Shown here: piece after piece, positions 16,754 to 26,032 of the stretch
Numbering within the stretch: position 1 is the first letter of the stretch
How the letters are laid out: each line of letters begins with the position of its first letter
Source: Rhodococcus globerulus NBRC 14531
GTDB lineage: Bacteria > Actinomycetota > Actinomycetes > Mycobacteriales > Mycobacteriaceae
NCBI RefSeq assembly: GCF_001894805.1
Contig: NZ_BCWX01000003.1
Span: 806,001-870,000, forward strand
Reading direction: 5' to 3'
DNA length: 64,000 nucleotides
Made by a program: the position numbers and the translations under genes
Notes under the pieces: model-generated
What the model was told of the DNA's origin: nothing
Seen by the model: only the letters and a program-made list of their open reading frames with translations
Databases searched by the model: none

Positions 16754-17834
16754 GAATATGACAGACGAAGTGTCACGGATGCCTCAGTTGGACCTGTACG
16801 GCGATGAAAAGATGACCGCTGCAGTTGATCAGGTCGAATTGGGAACCACAGTCCTCGAGGTCAGCAACTTGTGTGTCGACTTCAAGACGGAGCACGGTTG
16901 GTCCAGGGTTGTCGACAATGTGAGTCTGCTCGTGCGTCGGGGTGAGACGTTGGGTCTTGTTGGCGAATCTGGTTCAGGCAAGACGGTTACGTCCCTCGCA
17001 ATCATGGGGTTGCTCACGGGTCCCAGAGTTCGGATCACAGGATCGGTCCTCCTCGAGGGGCGTGAACTGATCGGATTGTCGAACCGGGAGATGAATGCGC
17101 TCCGTGGCAAGACGGTTGGCATGATCTTCCAGGAACCTCGGCGCTCCCTGAACCCCGCATTTACGGTGGGAGATCAGATCGCGGAGATCGTGCGCCGCCA
17201 CAAAGAAGACATCAGCAGGAAAGATGCGTGGGACCGCGCTGTCGAAATGCTCGAACTGGTGGGCATCCCCGACCCGGCCAAGCGCGCGTTCGAGTACCCG
17301 CACCAGTTCAGTGGCGGAATGTGCCAGCGTGTGATGCTTGCTATGGCCGTGGCATGTGAGCCTGTTGTTCTCATTGCCGACGAGCCGACTACGGCACTTG
17401 ACGTCACAGTTCAGGCCCAGGTTCTCGAATTGTTGAGCGAACTACAAGAGCGCATGGGCCTCGGCGTCTTGTTTATCACCCACGATCTTGGCGTAGTGGC
17501 GCAGACGTGTGACCGGGTCGCCGTTCTCTATGGCGGACAGGTTATGGAAACGACGGATGGTGAAGAGCTCTTTTACAATCCCGAGCATCCATATACGGAG
17601 GGGTTGTTGGCCTCGACTCCGGATGCACAAGCCCGTGCAGAACGACTGTATGCCATTCCGGGAACCGTTCCGCCAGCATGGGATTGGCCGGAAGGGTGCC
17701 GCTTTCATCCGCGGTGCAAGTACTCCCTGGAAGGTCAATGTGATGCGGGAGCTGTTTCGCTGACAGGACCGACGAGTCACCAGGTTCGATGTGTTCGCTC
17801 GAGTGAGTTCAGTCTGGAAGGGATCAAAGAATGA
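16746..17834 (+). CDS. oligopeptide-type ABC importer, ATPase (DppD/OppD)
   Basis: 362 residues from ATG 16746 (GGAG just upstream; overlaps the permease stop by 8 bp). Walker A GESGSGKTVT, Q-loop in FQEPRRSLNP, signature FSGGMCQRV, Walker B VLIADEPTTALD and H-loop THD are intact. The C-terminus has the oligopeptide/dipeptide domain (PGTVPPAWDWPEGCRFHPRCKYS) whose Cys residues bind an iron-sulfur cluster in some family members. Energises import with the DppF partner that overlaps it by 4 bp. Confidence 0.94.
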   Translation: MVENMTDEVSRMPQLDLYGDEKMTAAVDQVELGTTVLEVSNLCVDFKTEHGWSRVVDNVSLLVRRGETLGLVGESGSGKTVTSLAIMGLLTGPRVRITGSVLLEGRELIGLSNREMNALRGKTVGMIFQEPRRSLNPAFTVGDQIAEIVRRHKEDISRKDAWDRAVEMLELVGIPDPAKRAFEYPHQFSGGMCQRVMLAMAVACEPVVLIADEPTTALDVTVQAQVLELLSELQERMGLGVLFITHDLGVVAQTCDRVAVLYGGQVMETTDGEELFYNPEHPYTEGLLASTPDAQARAERLYAIPGTVPPAWDWPEGCRFHPRCKYSLEGQCDAGAVSLTGPTSHQVRCVRSSEFSLEGIKE

Positions 17835-18658
17835 GCCCGGTACTTGAAATCGATGGACTGGTCAAGTCTTTCGTGAAGAAGCGAAACATCCTGGGCATGC
17901 CCTCGGAGCACACTCACGCTGTCAAGGACGTGTCGTTCACGCTCGAAAAGGGCCGTACACGTGCGATTGTCGGCGAGAGTGGAGCAGGCAAATCCACAAT
18001 CGGGCGAATGGCGCTGCGTTTGGCGACACCGGATACAGGCTCGGTCAAGCTGTTCGGTGAAGACATCATGAAGATGTCGGCCAAGGACGTTCGGAAACTG
18101 CGACGCCGGGCGACGATGATTTTCCAGGATCCGTTCAGTTCATTGGATCCGCGGATGCTGATCGGGCAGTCTGTTGCGGAGCCGCTTACCCTACACACCG
18201 AACTCCGCGGGAAGGCACGCAAGCAGAAGGTCGAGGAACTTCTTGATCGGGTTGGGCTGAGGGTCGATCAACTGGACAAGTACCCCCACGAATTCTCGGG
18301 CGGTCAGCTGCAACGCATCGCGATTGCGCGAGCGCTTGCCACGGAGCCTGAGCTGATTGTATGTGATGAACCGGTTGCAGCGTTGGATGTTTCGATTCAG
18401 GCACAGGTTCTCAACTTGCTCCAGGATCTGCAACGGGAGCGGGGGATCAGTTACCTGTTCATCTCGCATGACCTCGCTTTGGTCAAAATGTTTGCGCATG
18501 ACGTCACTGTCATGCGCCGCGGCGAAGTCGTCGAATCCGGAAGCACCGAGCAGATTTTCAATGATCCCCAGGACCCGTACACGAAGGAACTGCTGTCAGC
18601 TATCCCGGTGATGAATCCGCGGAAGCGAACCGCACGACGGTTGGTTGCTTCACTCTGA
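17831..18658 (+). CDS. oligopeptide-type ABC importer, ATPase (DppF/OppF)
   Basis: 275 residues with Walker A GESGAGKSTIG, Q-loop FQDPFSSLDPR, signature FSGGQLQRI, Walker B LIVCDEPVAALD and H-loop SHD. Shorter than many DppF proteins because the C-terminal Cys-containing oligopeptide domain is missing; it ends shortly after YTKELLSAIPVMNPRKR. ATGA overlap with DppD. Forms the heterodimeric motor with DppD. Confidence 0.93.
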   Translation: MSPVLEIDGLVKSFVKKRNILGMPSEHTHAVKDVSFTLEKGRTRAIVGESGAGKSTIGRMALRLATPDTGSVKLFGEDIMKMSAKDVRKLRRRATMIFQDPFSSLDPRMLIGQSVAEPLTLHTELRGKARKQKVEELLDRVGLRVDQLDKYPHEFSGGQLQRIAIARALATEPELIVCDEPVAALDVSIQAQVLNLLQDLQRERGISYLFISHDLALVKMFAHDVTVMRRGEVVESGSTEQIFNDPQDPYTKELLSAIPVMNPRKRTARRLVASL

Positions 18659-18714
18659 CGTCCCTTTCGGTGAGCTTGCCGAGGCAGACCAAGAGTGAAT
18701 TGAATTGAAAGAGA

Positions 18715-18810
18715 ATGCACTTGATCGCTGTGCTTCCTTACGGGGTGCGCAAGAGTGCAGATGCCGCCGGCGTCGTAGACCTGCGTGATGTGAGCAAGTC
18801 CGGTGCCTGA
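18715..18810 (+). CDS. possible 31-residue small ORF between dppF and dppB
   Basis: ATG 18715 preceded by AAAGAGA; begins MHLIAVLPYGVRKS and ends VSKSGA before a TGA. The 183-bp gap between the two ABC genes is otherwise empty. No recognised family. It could be a leader-like peptide or chance; the amino acid composition is protein-like but the evidence is thin. Confidence 0.2.
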   Translation: MHLIAVLPYGVRKSADAAGVVDLRDVSKSGA

Positions 18811-18841
18811 CAGATGTCGTAACTAATGAGGAGCAGGGTTC

Positions 18842-19792
18842 ATGCTCAAGCTTGTTGTCAGCCGCATTTTCGCGGCGATTCCACTGCTGCTACTAGTGGC
18901 ATTTTTGTCATTCGCGCTACTCGAGTTGGCCAATCGGGGTACTGATCCGGCCGCGCGTATCGCGGGAGACGGAGCCAGTCCCGATCAGATAGCGATGGTT
19001 CGTGAGAACCTGAATCTCGATTCGCCGATGGTGGTTCGATATGTGGAGTGGGTCGGTAACGCGATCACCGGCAACCTCGGGACGTCGCTTTACAGCGGTC
19101 AGCCAGTGACCGATGCGCTCATGGAGCGTATTTGGATTACCGGATCGCTTGCATTGTGGGCGATAATCCTCACGGTCGTAATCGGCATTCCTCTGGGTGT
19201 ATGGGCAGCAGTGAAGCAAGGTTCGATCGTCGATCGCGCGGTGACGACGGTGTCGGCTCTGCTGATGTCTGTTCCACCGTTTGTTCTCGGTTTGATCTTG
19301 GTGATCACGTTTGCTATCAGTCGGGCATGGTTGCCGGCGACGGGATATGTCACTATCGCAGAGGGTGGAATCGTTGAGTGGGCACGGCACCTGATATTGC
19401 CCGGAATCGCTTTGGCCGCAGTTTCTGCCGCTGAACTTGCCAGGCAGACAAGAGGTTCCATCGTAGATACCCTCAACAAAGACTTCGTTCGGACAGCCAG
19501 GGCCAAGGGTTTGAGTGAGAACAGTGTGCTGTGGAAGCATACGATGAAGAATGCCGCGGTCTCCATTGTCACGGTGCTTGGTATGCAGATGGGACGAATT
19601 CTCGGGGGCGCGGTGACCGTGGAATTTGTCTTCGCAATTTCTGGTCTCGGAATGCTGGGCTACACAGCAGTCATTCAGCGAGATCTTCCCATGGTTCAGG
19701 GTGTCGTGATCGTCAGTGCACTCGTGGTCCTCGTGTGCAATCTATTGGTGGATATGTCTTACGGATACTTGAATCCGAAAATTCGAAAGTAG
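18842..19792 (+). CDS. oligopeptide-type ABC importer, permease (DppB/OppB)
   Basis: 316 residues starting with a membrane helix (FAAIPLLLLVAFLSFALLEL), a periplasmic loop with DQIAMVRENLNLDSPMVVRYVEW typical of DppB, five more helices and the EAA loop FVRTARAKGLSENSVLWKHTMKN. GAGGAG is 10 nt before the ATG. Pairs with the DppC permease. Its position after the ATPases, instead of before dppC, suggests the operon was assembled or rearranged. Confidence 0.93.
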   Translation: MLKLVVSRIFAAIPLLLLVAFLSFALLELANRGTDPAARIAGDGASPDQIAMVRENLNLDSPMVVRYVEWVGNAITGNLGTSLYSGQPVTDALMERIWITGSLALWAIILTVVIGIPLGVWAAVKQGSIVDRAVTTVSALLMSVPPFVLGLILVITFAISRAWLPATGYVTIAEGGIVEWARHLILPGIALAAVSAAELARQTRGSIVDTLNKDFVRTARAKGLSENSVLWKHTMKNAAVSIVTVLGMQMGRILGGAVTVEFVFAISGLGMLGYTAVIQRDLPMVQGVVIVSALVVLVCNLLVDMSYGYLNPKIRK

Positions 19793-20082
19793 TCGATTGC
19801 TCGAAACGTAGGTGCGCCCTATGGTGCGTCAAGTAGCAACGACCGCCCGACTTCTTCCGGATATTTCAAATGTCATGTGGTTCAACAGTATTTGCCTGGC
19901 ATGAATGGCGATAAGGCATTCGGAGGATGTCGGGTTATTGATGTCTGATTGCGGTCAGCGGTATCGGAAGTTTAGTTTGGTCGATATCGGATGATCGAGT
20001 TCTTCTGCTGAAGAACATGTTTCGGGCAATTGCACGATGGTTTCGTCAACGCAGTACACGAATCAAGAAGAGAAACGGGCGT
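19793..20082 (+). other. 290-bp gap before the binding-protein array
   Basis: AT-richer than the flanking genes; no convincing gene, terminator or palindrome. An open frame from 20017 leads into the first binding protein but adds a basic extension before the lipoprotein signal and is not favoured. May contain a promoter that lets the binding proteins be expressed above the permease genes. Confidence 0.4.
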
Positions 20083-21669
20083 ATGGGTATGAGAATCCGT
20101 AACGGTGTCCCATCAAGTATCAGAATGCTGATTCTAGCAATTACTGTTACCGCAGTCGCGACTGCTTGTGGGGGAGGTGGTTCGAGTGCGAGTGGTGATA
20201 CCGCTACTCAGAGTATCGACCGCAATGCAACGCTGAAGATGGCGTGGACATTGGGCCCGAATAATCTTGACCCCCATCAGTCGAGCAACTACCAGGTCGA
20301 TTTCAACTATTTGTCTCCGGTGTACGATCGTCTCACTCAGGCGGTTTCCGGCCCCAAGATCGCGCCTATGTTGGCCGAGTCGTGGGAGTTCGCACCGGAT
20401 GGACTCTCTGCTGACTTCAAACTTCGCACTGACGCGAAGTTTCACGACGGAACCCCTGTCAATGCCGCAGCGGTAGTTCAGAGTCTCAATCGTGCTCGTG
20501 ATCCCAAGCAGGCTCGTGCAGCCGGCTCGCTGGCATTGATCACTGATGTGCAGGCTCCGGATGCAAATACAGTGCGAGTGTCGACCAGTCGTCCTGCCGC
20601 AGATCTGCCTTCCGTGCTTTCGAGCACTGTCGCCGCCATCATCAGTCCGAAAGCGCTGGACGGTGGGATTGATCTATCGGTGGAAACAGCGGGATCGGGC
20701 CCCTACGTGGTCGACCAGGTCCGACGCGGAGATCGAATCACGTACAAGCGATTCGACGGATACTGGGATCCCGAGGCACAGAAGGTGGCCAACCTGGAGA
20801 TTGCCGGTATCACCGACGACAATGCTCGCCTCAACGCTTTCCGCAGTGGACAAATTGATGTAATGCTGGCGAAGGCGGGTCAGACCGATGACCTGCAGAC
20901 GTTGCTCAAGCAACCGCAGTACGACATGCATACTTACCCGGTCTCGAATTTCTATGCGATTCAGCTCGATATCGGTCAGGAGGGATTGAAAGATCCTCGC
21001 GTCCGTCAGGCCTTGAACTATGCAATTGACCGGGACGGCATCAACTCGGCACTGTTGAAGAATCAGTGCGCTCCGATTTCCCAACCGCTCGCGGAGGGGG
21101 TCGACGGGCACAACACCTCGGTGCCTGCCTACACCTACGATCCTGCGAAGGCGAAACAGCTTCTCAGCGATGCGAAGGCTCCGGCAGACCTGAAGTTGCG
21201 GATGATCACGGTCGCCGGTTTGTCTCCTCAGCAGGAAATGGCGACTGCGATTCAGGCTCAGCTTGCTGCAGTGGGAGTGGGTGTCGAAATCGTTCCGCTG
21301 CCTACCGCTGATGCTCAGGTGCGGATGGGTGAGGGCAACTACGCTTTGCTTAACCCTCGGTTGACCTTCCCCACGCCGGCTCAGACGTTGCAGACGAATT
21401 ACCTTGTTCCGCTGCGTTTTCCGACGGCTCCTTCGCAGGAGTTCCAGGATGCTGTCAACACCAGCCTGAACCCGAACGTCAGCGACGCGGATCGTACGGC
21501 ATTGTACAGCAAGACGTCCGGCATTGCTTCCACAGATGCCTATGACGTGTTCATTTGCGGTATCCCGACTCAGGCCGCTTTCACGGACAAGGTTGTGGGC
21601 ATGGACAAGATGGGCCAGGCGGACTTTACCGGCATCTTGGATGTCCGCTACTTGGGCAAGACCTCGTAG
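20083..21669 (+). CDS. ABC importer substrate-binding lipoprotein 1 (SBP_bac_5 family)
   Basis: 528 residues from ATG 20083. N-terminal lipoprotein signal: MRIRNG basic region, hydrophobic LILAITVTAVAT, lipobox ending in Cys (VATAC) then a Gly/Ser linker. The mature part has the family-5 pattern: NNLDPHQSSNYQVDF, SPVYDRLTQAV, FHDGTPVNAAAVVQSLNRA, RFDGYWDPEAQ, DPRVRQALNYAIDRDGI. It captures ligand outside the membrane for the Dpp-type permease. Family members bind peptides but also glycosides, opines, nickel chelates and other organic molecules. Closely related to the next gene; ends at a hairpin. Confidence 0.92.
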   Translation: MGMRIRNGVPSSIRMLILAITVTAVATACGGGGSSASGDTATQSIDRNATLKMAWTLGPNNLDPHQSSNYQVDFNYLSPVYDRLTQAVSGPKIAPMLAESWEFAPDGLSADFKLRTDAKFHDGTPVNAAAVVQSLNRARDPKQARAAGSLALITDVQAPDANTVRVSTSRPAADLPSVLSSTVAAIISPKALDGGIDLSVETAGSGPYVVDQVRRGDRITYKRFDGYWDPEAQKVANLEIAGITDDNARLNAFRSGQIDVMLAKAGQTDDLQTLLKQPQYDMHTYPVSNFYAIQLDIGQEGLKDPRVRQALNYAIDRDGINSALLKNQCAPISQPLAEGVDGHNTSVPAYTYDPAKAKQLLSDAKAPADLKLRMITVAGLSPQQEMATAIQAQLAAVGVGVEIVPLPTADAQVRMGEGNYALLNPRLTFPTPAQTLQTNYLVPLRFPTAPSQEFQDAVNTSLNPNVSDADRTALYSKTSGIASTDAYDVFICGIPTQAAFTDKVVGMDKMGQADFTGILDVRYLGKTS

Positions 21670-21690
21670 TACGAGACACATGTTGTAGAG

Positions 21691-21721
21691 CGGGGATCCG
21701 GAGTGTGTATCCGGACCCCCG
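21691..21721 (+). terminator. hairpin between binding-protein genes 1 and 2
   Basis: 12-bp stem with one mismatch (21691-21702 with 21710-21721), 7-nt loop, weak T content after. Likely attenuates read-through and would favour expression of binding protein 1 over 2 and 3. Confidence 0.6.
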
Positions 21722-21766
21722 TTCGTCGTTGAATGGTCCGGAGAGCTCAGAATGGAGCGATAAGTC

Positions 21767-23347
21767 ATGTCGTGCACAATTCGAACCGTTGACAGGCGCG
21801 CGGTAGCGATTGCCTTCGGCGTAATCGGGGCGGTGGTTCTTGCGTCGTGCTCGTCGCCACCGGCGTCGAATGAAGCTGCGGGGGAGATTGATCGGACGGC
21901 AACGTTGCGTGTGGCCGGAAATGTGGTGCCGAACAACCTCGACCCACATCAATCGGGCAATTACCAGATCGATTTTCCCTTTCTTTCACCGGTATACGAC
22001 AGATTGACTCAGGCGGTGAGCGGTCCCGAGATCGTGCCGATGGTTGCTCAATCATGGCTGTTCTCCGACGACGGACGGTCCGTCGACTTCTCCCTCCGCG
22101 GCGATGCAACGTTTCACGACGGGACTCCCGTTGATGCCGCAGCGGTGGTGGCCAGCTTGAATCGCGCGAGAGACCCACAACGCTCGAAGGTGGCCGGGCG
22201 GTTCGACATGATTTCTGGTATCGAGGCGATCGACGACACCACGGTGCGCATTGGAACGAACCGTCCGGCGATGGATCTTCCTGCGGCACTTTCGACTACC
22301 GAAGGTGCGATCGTGAATGTGAAGGCGATCGAATCCGGTCTTGATATCAATACGACCGGTGCCGGATCCGGTCCCTATGAGTTTGATCAGGTGCGTCCGG
22401 GTGATCGGATAACCTACACGCGGCACGACGGATACTGGGATCCGGAAGCACAGAAGCCTGCGCGGTTGGAACTGATCGGGATCGCTGATGACAATTCTCG
22501 GCTTAACGCATTCCGATCTGGTCAGGTGGATGCTGTCAAAGTTGACCCGGATCAATACCACGAGCTTGGAAACATACTGGCGCAGCCCGGTTTCAAGTTT
22601 CACGAGTATCCAACGGTTCAGTCGTATGCAATCCAGTTGGACATAGGTACACCGGGTTTGGCGGATCCCAGGGTTCGGCAAGCACTGAACTATGCGATCG
22701 ACCGCGAGGGTATCAACTCTGCTCTGCTCGACGGAAAGTGTGCTCCGTTGTCGCAACCGTTGCCAGTGGGCGTAGATGGTCACGACACCACCAGAACCAA
22801 TCGGTACACCTACGACCCAGGTAAGGCCCGTGCGTTGCTCAGAGAGGCGAACGCGTCACCTGATCTGACAATTCGTGTGATCAACGTGGCAGGCGCATCG
22901 CCACAGCAGGAGATGGCGACCGCGGTGCAGGCTCAACTCGCTGACGTGGGTGTCAAAGTTGTGTTGCAGCCGATTCCGGCAGTCGATGCACAGTCGACAT
23001 TCCGGAAAGGTGGCTACGGGCTACTCAATTCACGATTGGCCTATCCCATTCCGGGTCAGTCGTTGATGCTGAATTACATGGCAGACTATCGATTCCCGAC
23101 GCCGCCCTCTGCCGAGTTCTCGGACACGGTTTTTCAGTCGATGGATCCCTCGATCAGTGATAGCGATCGTACGAGCCTCTATGTTCAGGCATCGGCGATT
23201 GCCGCGGACGACGCATATGACGTGTTCATCTGTGGAGTTCCGACGATGGTTGCCTACTCGTCGAAGACAGTGGGGATGGATTCCCTTGGTCAATCCGATT
23301 TCACCAGCATCTTCGATCTCCGGTACGCCGGAGTCACTACTTCCTGA
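21767..23347 (+). CDS. ABC importer substrate-binding lipoprotein 2 (SBP_bac_5 family)
   Basis: 526 residues; lipoprotein signal MSCTIRTVDRRAVAIAFG with hydrophobic GVIGAVVLASC giving the lipobox Cys. Shares long stretches with binding protein 1 (NNLDPHQSGNYQIDF, SPVYDRLTQAVSGP, DGTPVDAAAVVASLNRARD), so it is a tandem duplicate that has diverged, mostly in the second lobe, where ligand choice is usually set. Begins 97 bp after gene 1. The C-terminus DDAYDVFICGVPT resembles the pseudogene fragment at 43860-44148. Confidence 0.92.
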   Translation: MSCTIRTVDRRAVAIAFGVIGAVVLASCSSPPASNEAAGEIDRTATLRVAGNVVPNNLDPHQSGNYQIDFPFLSPVYDRLTQAVSGPEIVPMVAQSWLFSDDGRSVDFSLRGDATFHDGTPVDAAAVVASLNRARDPQRSKVAGRFDMISGIEAIDDTTVRIGTNRPAMDLPAALSTTEGAIVNVKAIESGLDINTTGAGSGPYEFDQVRPGDRITYTRHDGYWDPEAQKPARLELIGIADDNSRLNAFRSGQVDAVKVDPDQYHELGNILAQPGFKFHEYPTVQSYAIQLDIGTPGLADPRVRQALNYAIDREGINSALLDGKCAPLSQPLPVGVDGHDTTRTNRYTYDPGKARALLREANASPDLTIRVINVAGASPQQEMATAVQAQLADVGVKVVLQPIPAVDAQSTFRKGGYGLLNSRLAYPIPGQSLMLNYMADYRFPTPPSAEFSDTVFQSMDPSISDSDRTSLYVQASAIAADDAYDVFICGVPTMVAYSSKTVGMDSLGQSDFTSIFDLRYAGVTTS

Positions 23348-23374
23348 CCGTTACCAATCGAAGGGACGCTATTG

Positions 23375-24940
23375 ATGTATCGCAAACGTGTTCTCGGTGC
23401 ACTCAGTTGCGCAACTCTGCTACTCGTAGGAGCTTGCGGAGGGGGATCGGCAGATACCACTGCGACATCCAGTGGTGTGGTGGACCGTGATGCGACAATG
23501 ACGATGGGCTGGATATTGCCTCCGCCCATGATGGATCCGCACGCGACTCCGTCAATCATTGGCGCGTATCCGTATCTGAGCCTTGTCTATGATCGATTGG
23601 TACGAGTCGAGAAGGACCCAGCGGGATCGAAGTTCGTTCCGATGCTTGCCGATTCATGGGAGTTTTCAGAAGACGGACGGGTGTTGACATTCCACCTCCG
23701 CACCGACGCAAAGTTTCACGACGGAACTCCGGTTGATGCTGCCGCAGTGCAGTGGAGTCTTAACCGTGCGATGACAAAACCGACCTCCACGGTGTCCGGG
23801 GCGCTCGGAGCAATCGACCGCGTCGAGGCGCCGGACCCGAATACGGTTGCGGTATATCTGAAGCGGCCGGCTTCCGATGTGATTTACCACTTGTCGACGC
23901 TGGCCGGGGCAATAGTCAACCCGGCAGCCGGTGATCGTGATTTGAGCCGAGAAGTCGATGGGTCCGGTCCCTATCAGCTGGCCGAGTTGAAGGTCGGTGA
24001 TCGTGCGTCGTTCACGCGTTTCGACGGTTACTGGGATCCTCAGGCTCAGAACATGGCGAAGGTTGCGATTGTGGGGATGGTCGATGACCAAGCGCGTCTG
24101 AATGCATTGCGCAGCGGTCAGATTGACGCTGCACTGACCAAGGTGACACAGTTCGCAGACGTTGAGCAGCTCACCAAGAGTTCGAACTTCGGGGTCGCGG
24201 ACACTGACCACAGTGCCTGGTACGCGATGTATCTGAATGCAGATAATCCCGCGCTGGCTGACGTCCGGGTCCGACGAGCGATGAATCTGGCGATCGATCG
24301 TGAGGGTATAAACACATCGCTCCTCAGCGGGCAGTGTGAGCCAACCTCGCAGCCCCTCCAGAAGGGTGTGATCGGACATGATCCGCAGAGCGAGGGCCGC
24401 TACGGGTATGACCCCGATCAGGCGAAGCGGCTTCTGCAGGAGGCCGGCCACGCCGATGGGCTGCAGCTGAAAGTGCTGACGCTTGCCGGTGTCCGGACAA
24501 GTGACGGCCTGGCTGTGGCTATCAAGGAACAGCTGTCGAAGGTCGGGATCGACCTACAGTTGCAGCCCCGTGAACTAGGACAGGCAGTCATCGAGTGGAA
24601 AGAGGGGAAAGCGGACGGACTGCAGTACACACATCCCGGCGCTACCGACCCGGCCGTCACGATGCAGGAGGCATATCTGAGCACTCTGTACCCGGGCGCT
24701 CGATCTGCTGATGTCGAGAAGGTCCTCCAAACCCCGTTGGACTCGACATTGTCACCCGAAGCAAGGGAGGCGGCGCTTAAGGCAGCTTCATCGAGTGCGT
24801 CGGAGAATGCACTCGAACTCTTTGTCTGCTCCATCCCGACGCAGTACACGTTTGACAAGAAGGTAGTCGGACTCGAGGAAATGAGCCCTCCTGTCGCCGG
24901 TGGTCCATTTGATCTGCGAAACGTCAGGACTACCGGGTGA
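23375..24940 (+). CDS. ABC importer substrate-binding lipoprotein 3 (SBP_bac_5 family)
   Basis: 521 residues from ATG 23375, with GAAGGGA upstream (a TTG immediately before is a less likely start). Signal MYRKRVLGALSCATLLLVGAC with lipobox VGAC. Family core is kept (FHDGTPVDAAAVQWSLNRA, RFDGYWDPQAQ, RVRRAMNLAIDREGI) but the protein is clearly the most divergent of the three: MMDPHATPSIIGAYPYL replaces the LDPHQS segment. Three binding proteins on one permease suggest uptake of several related compounds. Confidence 0.92.
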   Translation: MYRKRVLGALSCATLLLVGACGGGSADTTATSSGVVDRDATMTMGWILPPPMMDPHATPSIIGAYPYLSLVYDRLVRVEKDPAGSKFVPMLADSWEFSEDGRVLTFHLRTDAKFHDGTPVDAAAVQWSLNRAMTKPTSTVSGALGAIDRVEAPDPNTVAVYLKRPASDVIYHLSTLAGAIVNPAAGDRDLSREVDGSGPYQLAELKVGDRASFTRFDGYWDPQAQNMAKVAIVGMVDDQARLNALRSGQIDAALTKVTQFADVEQLTKSSNFGVADTDHSAWYAMYLNADNPALADVRVRRAMNLAIDREGINTSLLSGQCEPTSQPLQKGVIGHDPQSEGRYGYDPDQAKRLLQEAGHADGLQLKVLTLAGVRTSDGLAVAIKEQLSKVGIDLQLQPRELGQAVIEWKEGKADGLQYTHPGATDPAVTMQEAYLSTLYPGARSADVEKVLQTPLDSTLSPEAREAALKAASSSASENALELFVCSIPTQYTFDKKVVGLEEMSPPVAGGPFDLRNVRTTG

Positions 24941-24968
24941 AAACATGATAAGAACCGGAAAGGCTCAC

Positions 24969-25781
24969 ATGGAAGAGACCCCACGACCGCCGAACGGTGA
25001 CTGGCTCGGTACTCCCTATCTGCGGTTCGAACGCGAAGGGCCATTCGCCACTGTGACAGTCGATCGTCCGGAAGCCAGGAATGCGCTCACTCCGGCGATG
25101 TACTTCGGGTTGAGATACGCTGTGCGGCATTGTGAAGCAGATCCAGATATTCACGGGTTGCTTTTGACGGGCGTGGACGATGTCTTCATTCCCGGCGGAG
25201 ATCTCGGTCGCACCGGCATCGACACGTGGATGGATTTCAGTCATCTGGGAATGGAGACAACACCATTCGATACCCTGCGCACTTCTTCGATTCCGGTGGT
25301 GGCCGCCGTCAATGGGATCTGTCAGGGTGGGGGTTTCATGATCACACTCTGCAGCGATGTCTCAGTGGTCAGTGAGAGGGCGACATTCCGTGTGCCGGAA
25401 CTCTTTCGAGGGATCTCCGACACGTACTATGCGCAAGTGCTTGCACGCACGATTGGGCCGGTACGTACAAGGGATCTCATGTTCACAGGCCGAGTGCTCA
25501 CGGCCTCCGAGGCACTCGACTGGGGTCTGGTTACCAGGGTCGTGCCGCACGAAGATGTAATGGACGAAGCGAAAGAGTTGCTGGCCCAGTGCTGTCGGAC
25601 TGCACCACTGGCTCGGGCCGACATCAAGAAGAGCCTGGACGACTACATCGGACTCTATGACCGGACCTCGATGCGTCAAAGCCAGGACCGAGAAGAAGCG
25701 AGGGAGGGGTTTGCGGCCTTCAAGGAACGGCGTTCGCCCGAATGGGTTGTGAGTGAACTCCGGACCAGCGGACGACTCTAG
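24969..25781 (+). CDS. enoyl-CoA hydratase/isomerase (crotonase) family protein
   Basis: 270 residues from ATG 24969 (GGAAAGG 6 nt upstream; an ATG at 24945 lacks a site). Crotonase features: VTVDRPEARNALTPAMY, the first oxyanion-hole segment IPGGDLGR and the second VNGICQGGGFMITLCSDVSV. The usual catalytic acid region reads FRVPELFRGISDTYY, so the exact reaction (hydration, isomerisation, ring opening or thioester hydrolysis) is open. It is the last gene of the plus-strand run that begins at 14127 and overlaps no neighbour. Confidence 0.87.
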   Translation: MEETPRPPNGDWLGTPYLRFEREGPFATVTVDRPEARNALTPAMYFGLRYAVRHCEADPDIHGLLLTGVDDVFIPGGDLGRTGIDTWMDFSHLGMETTPFDTLRTSSIPVVAAVNGICQGGGFMITLCSDVSVVSERATFRVPELFRGISDTYYAQVLARTIGPVRTRDLMFTGRVLTASEALDWGLVTRVVPHEDVMDEAKELLAQCCRTAPLARADIKKSLDDYIGLYDRTSMRQSQDREEAREGFAAFKERRSPEWVVSELRTSGRL

Positions 25782-25820
25782 CGATCACCGGGGAACAGGT
25801 GGCCAAACTCTAGAACGACT

Positions 25821-25843
25821 CGGTGTCAGAACTTAAGACACCG
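25821..25843. terminator. short inverted repeat after the crotonase gene
   Basis: CGGTGTC and GACACCG, 7-bp perfect arms with a 9-nt loop, 40 bp past the stop. No T-run. A weak terminator or a regulator site; it contains GTGTCAGA by chance of the arm sequence and is not counted in the palindrome family. Confidence 0.4.
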
Positions 25844-25920
25844 GATCCTTGCTGAAGCTATGGAAGCTGACGTTTTCCTTTGGTCTTCATTCCATATTTG
25901 CAGGAAATGCCACATAAACG

Positions 25921-25963
25921 TTGACGTTGGTGATGTGCATCACTAAGGTGACGATACGTCAGA
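25921..25963 (+). promoter_or_regulatory. promoter plus operator candidate of amidohydrolase copy 1
   Basis: TTGACG (25921-25926), a 17-bp spacer, then TAAGGT (25944-25949) form a good sigma-70-type promoter. The last T of the -10 is the first base of TGACGATACGTCA (25949-25961) followed by GA, so a bound repressor would block the transcription start. The start codon is 70 bp further on. The same design is found at copy 2. Confidence 0.6.
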
Positions 25964-26032
25964 TGGATCGCTGGCAATTCGGGTGACGCGAACGTTGAAG
26001 AGCCGTCATCCCCTTCATTTAGGGAGATAGCA

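Noticed and set aside
18808-18819. TGACAGATGTCG before the DppB gene as another operator
   Set aside because: Centre is too short and the right arm and GA flank do not fit; it also overlaps the small ORF stop.
20674-21936. Minus-strand frame of 420 codons over binding protein 1
   Set aside because: Antisense to a clear lipoprotein gene; composition rich in Arg, Ser and His, no domain.
25821-25843. CGGTGTC/GACACCG repeat as a member of the palindrome family
   Set aside because: Different arms and a 9-nt loop; better explained as a weak terminator.
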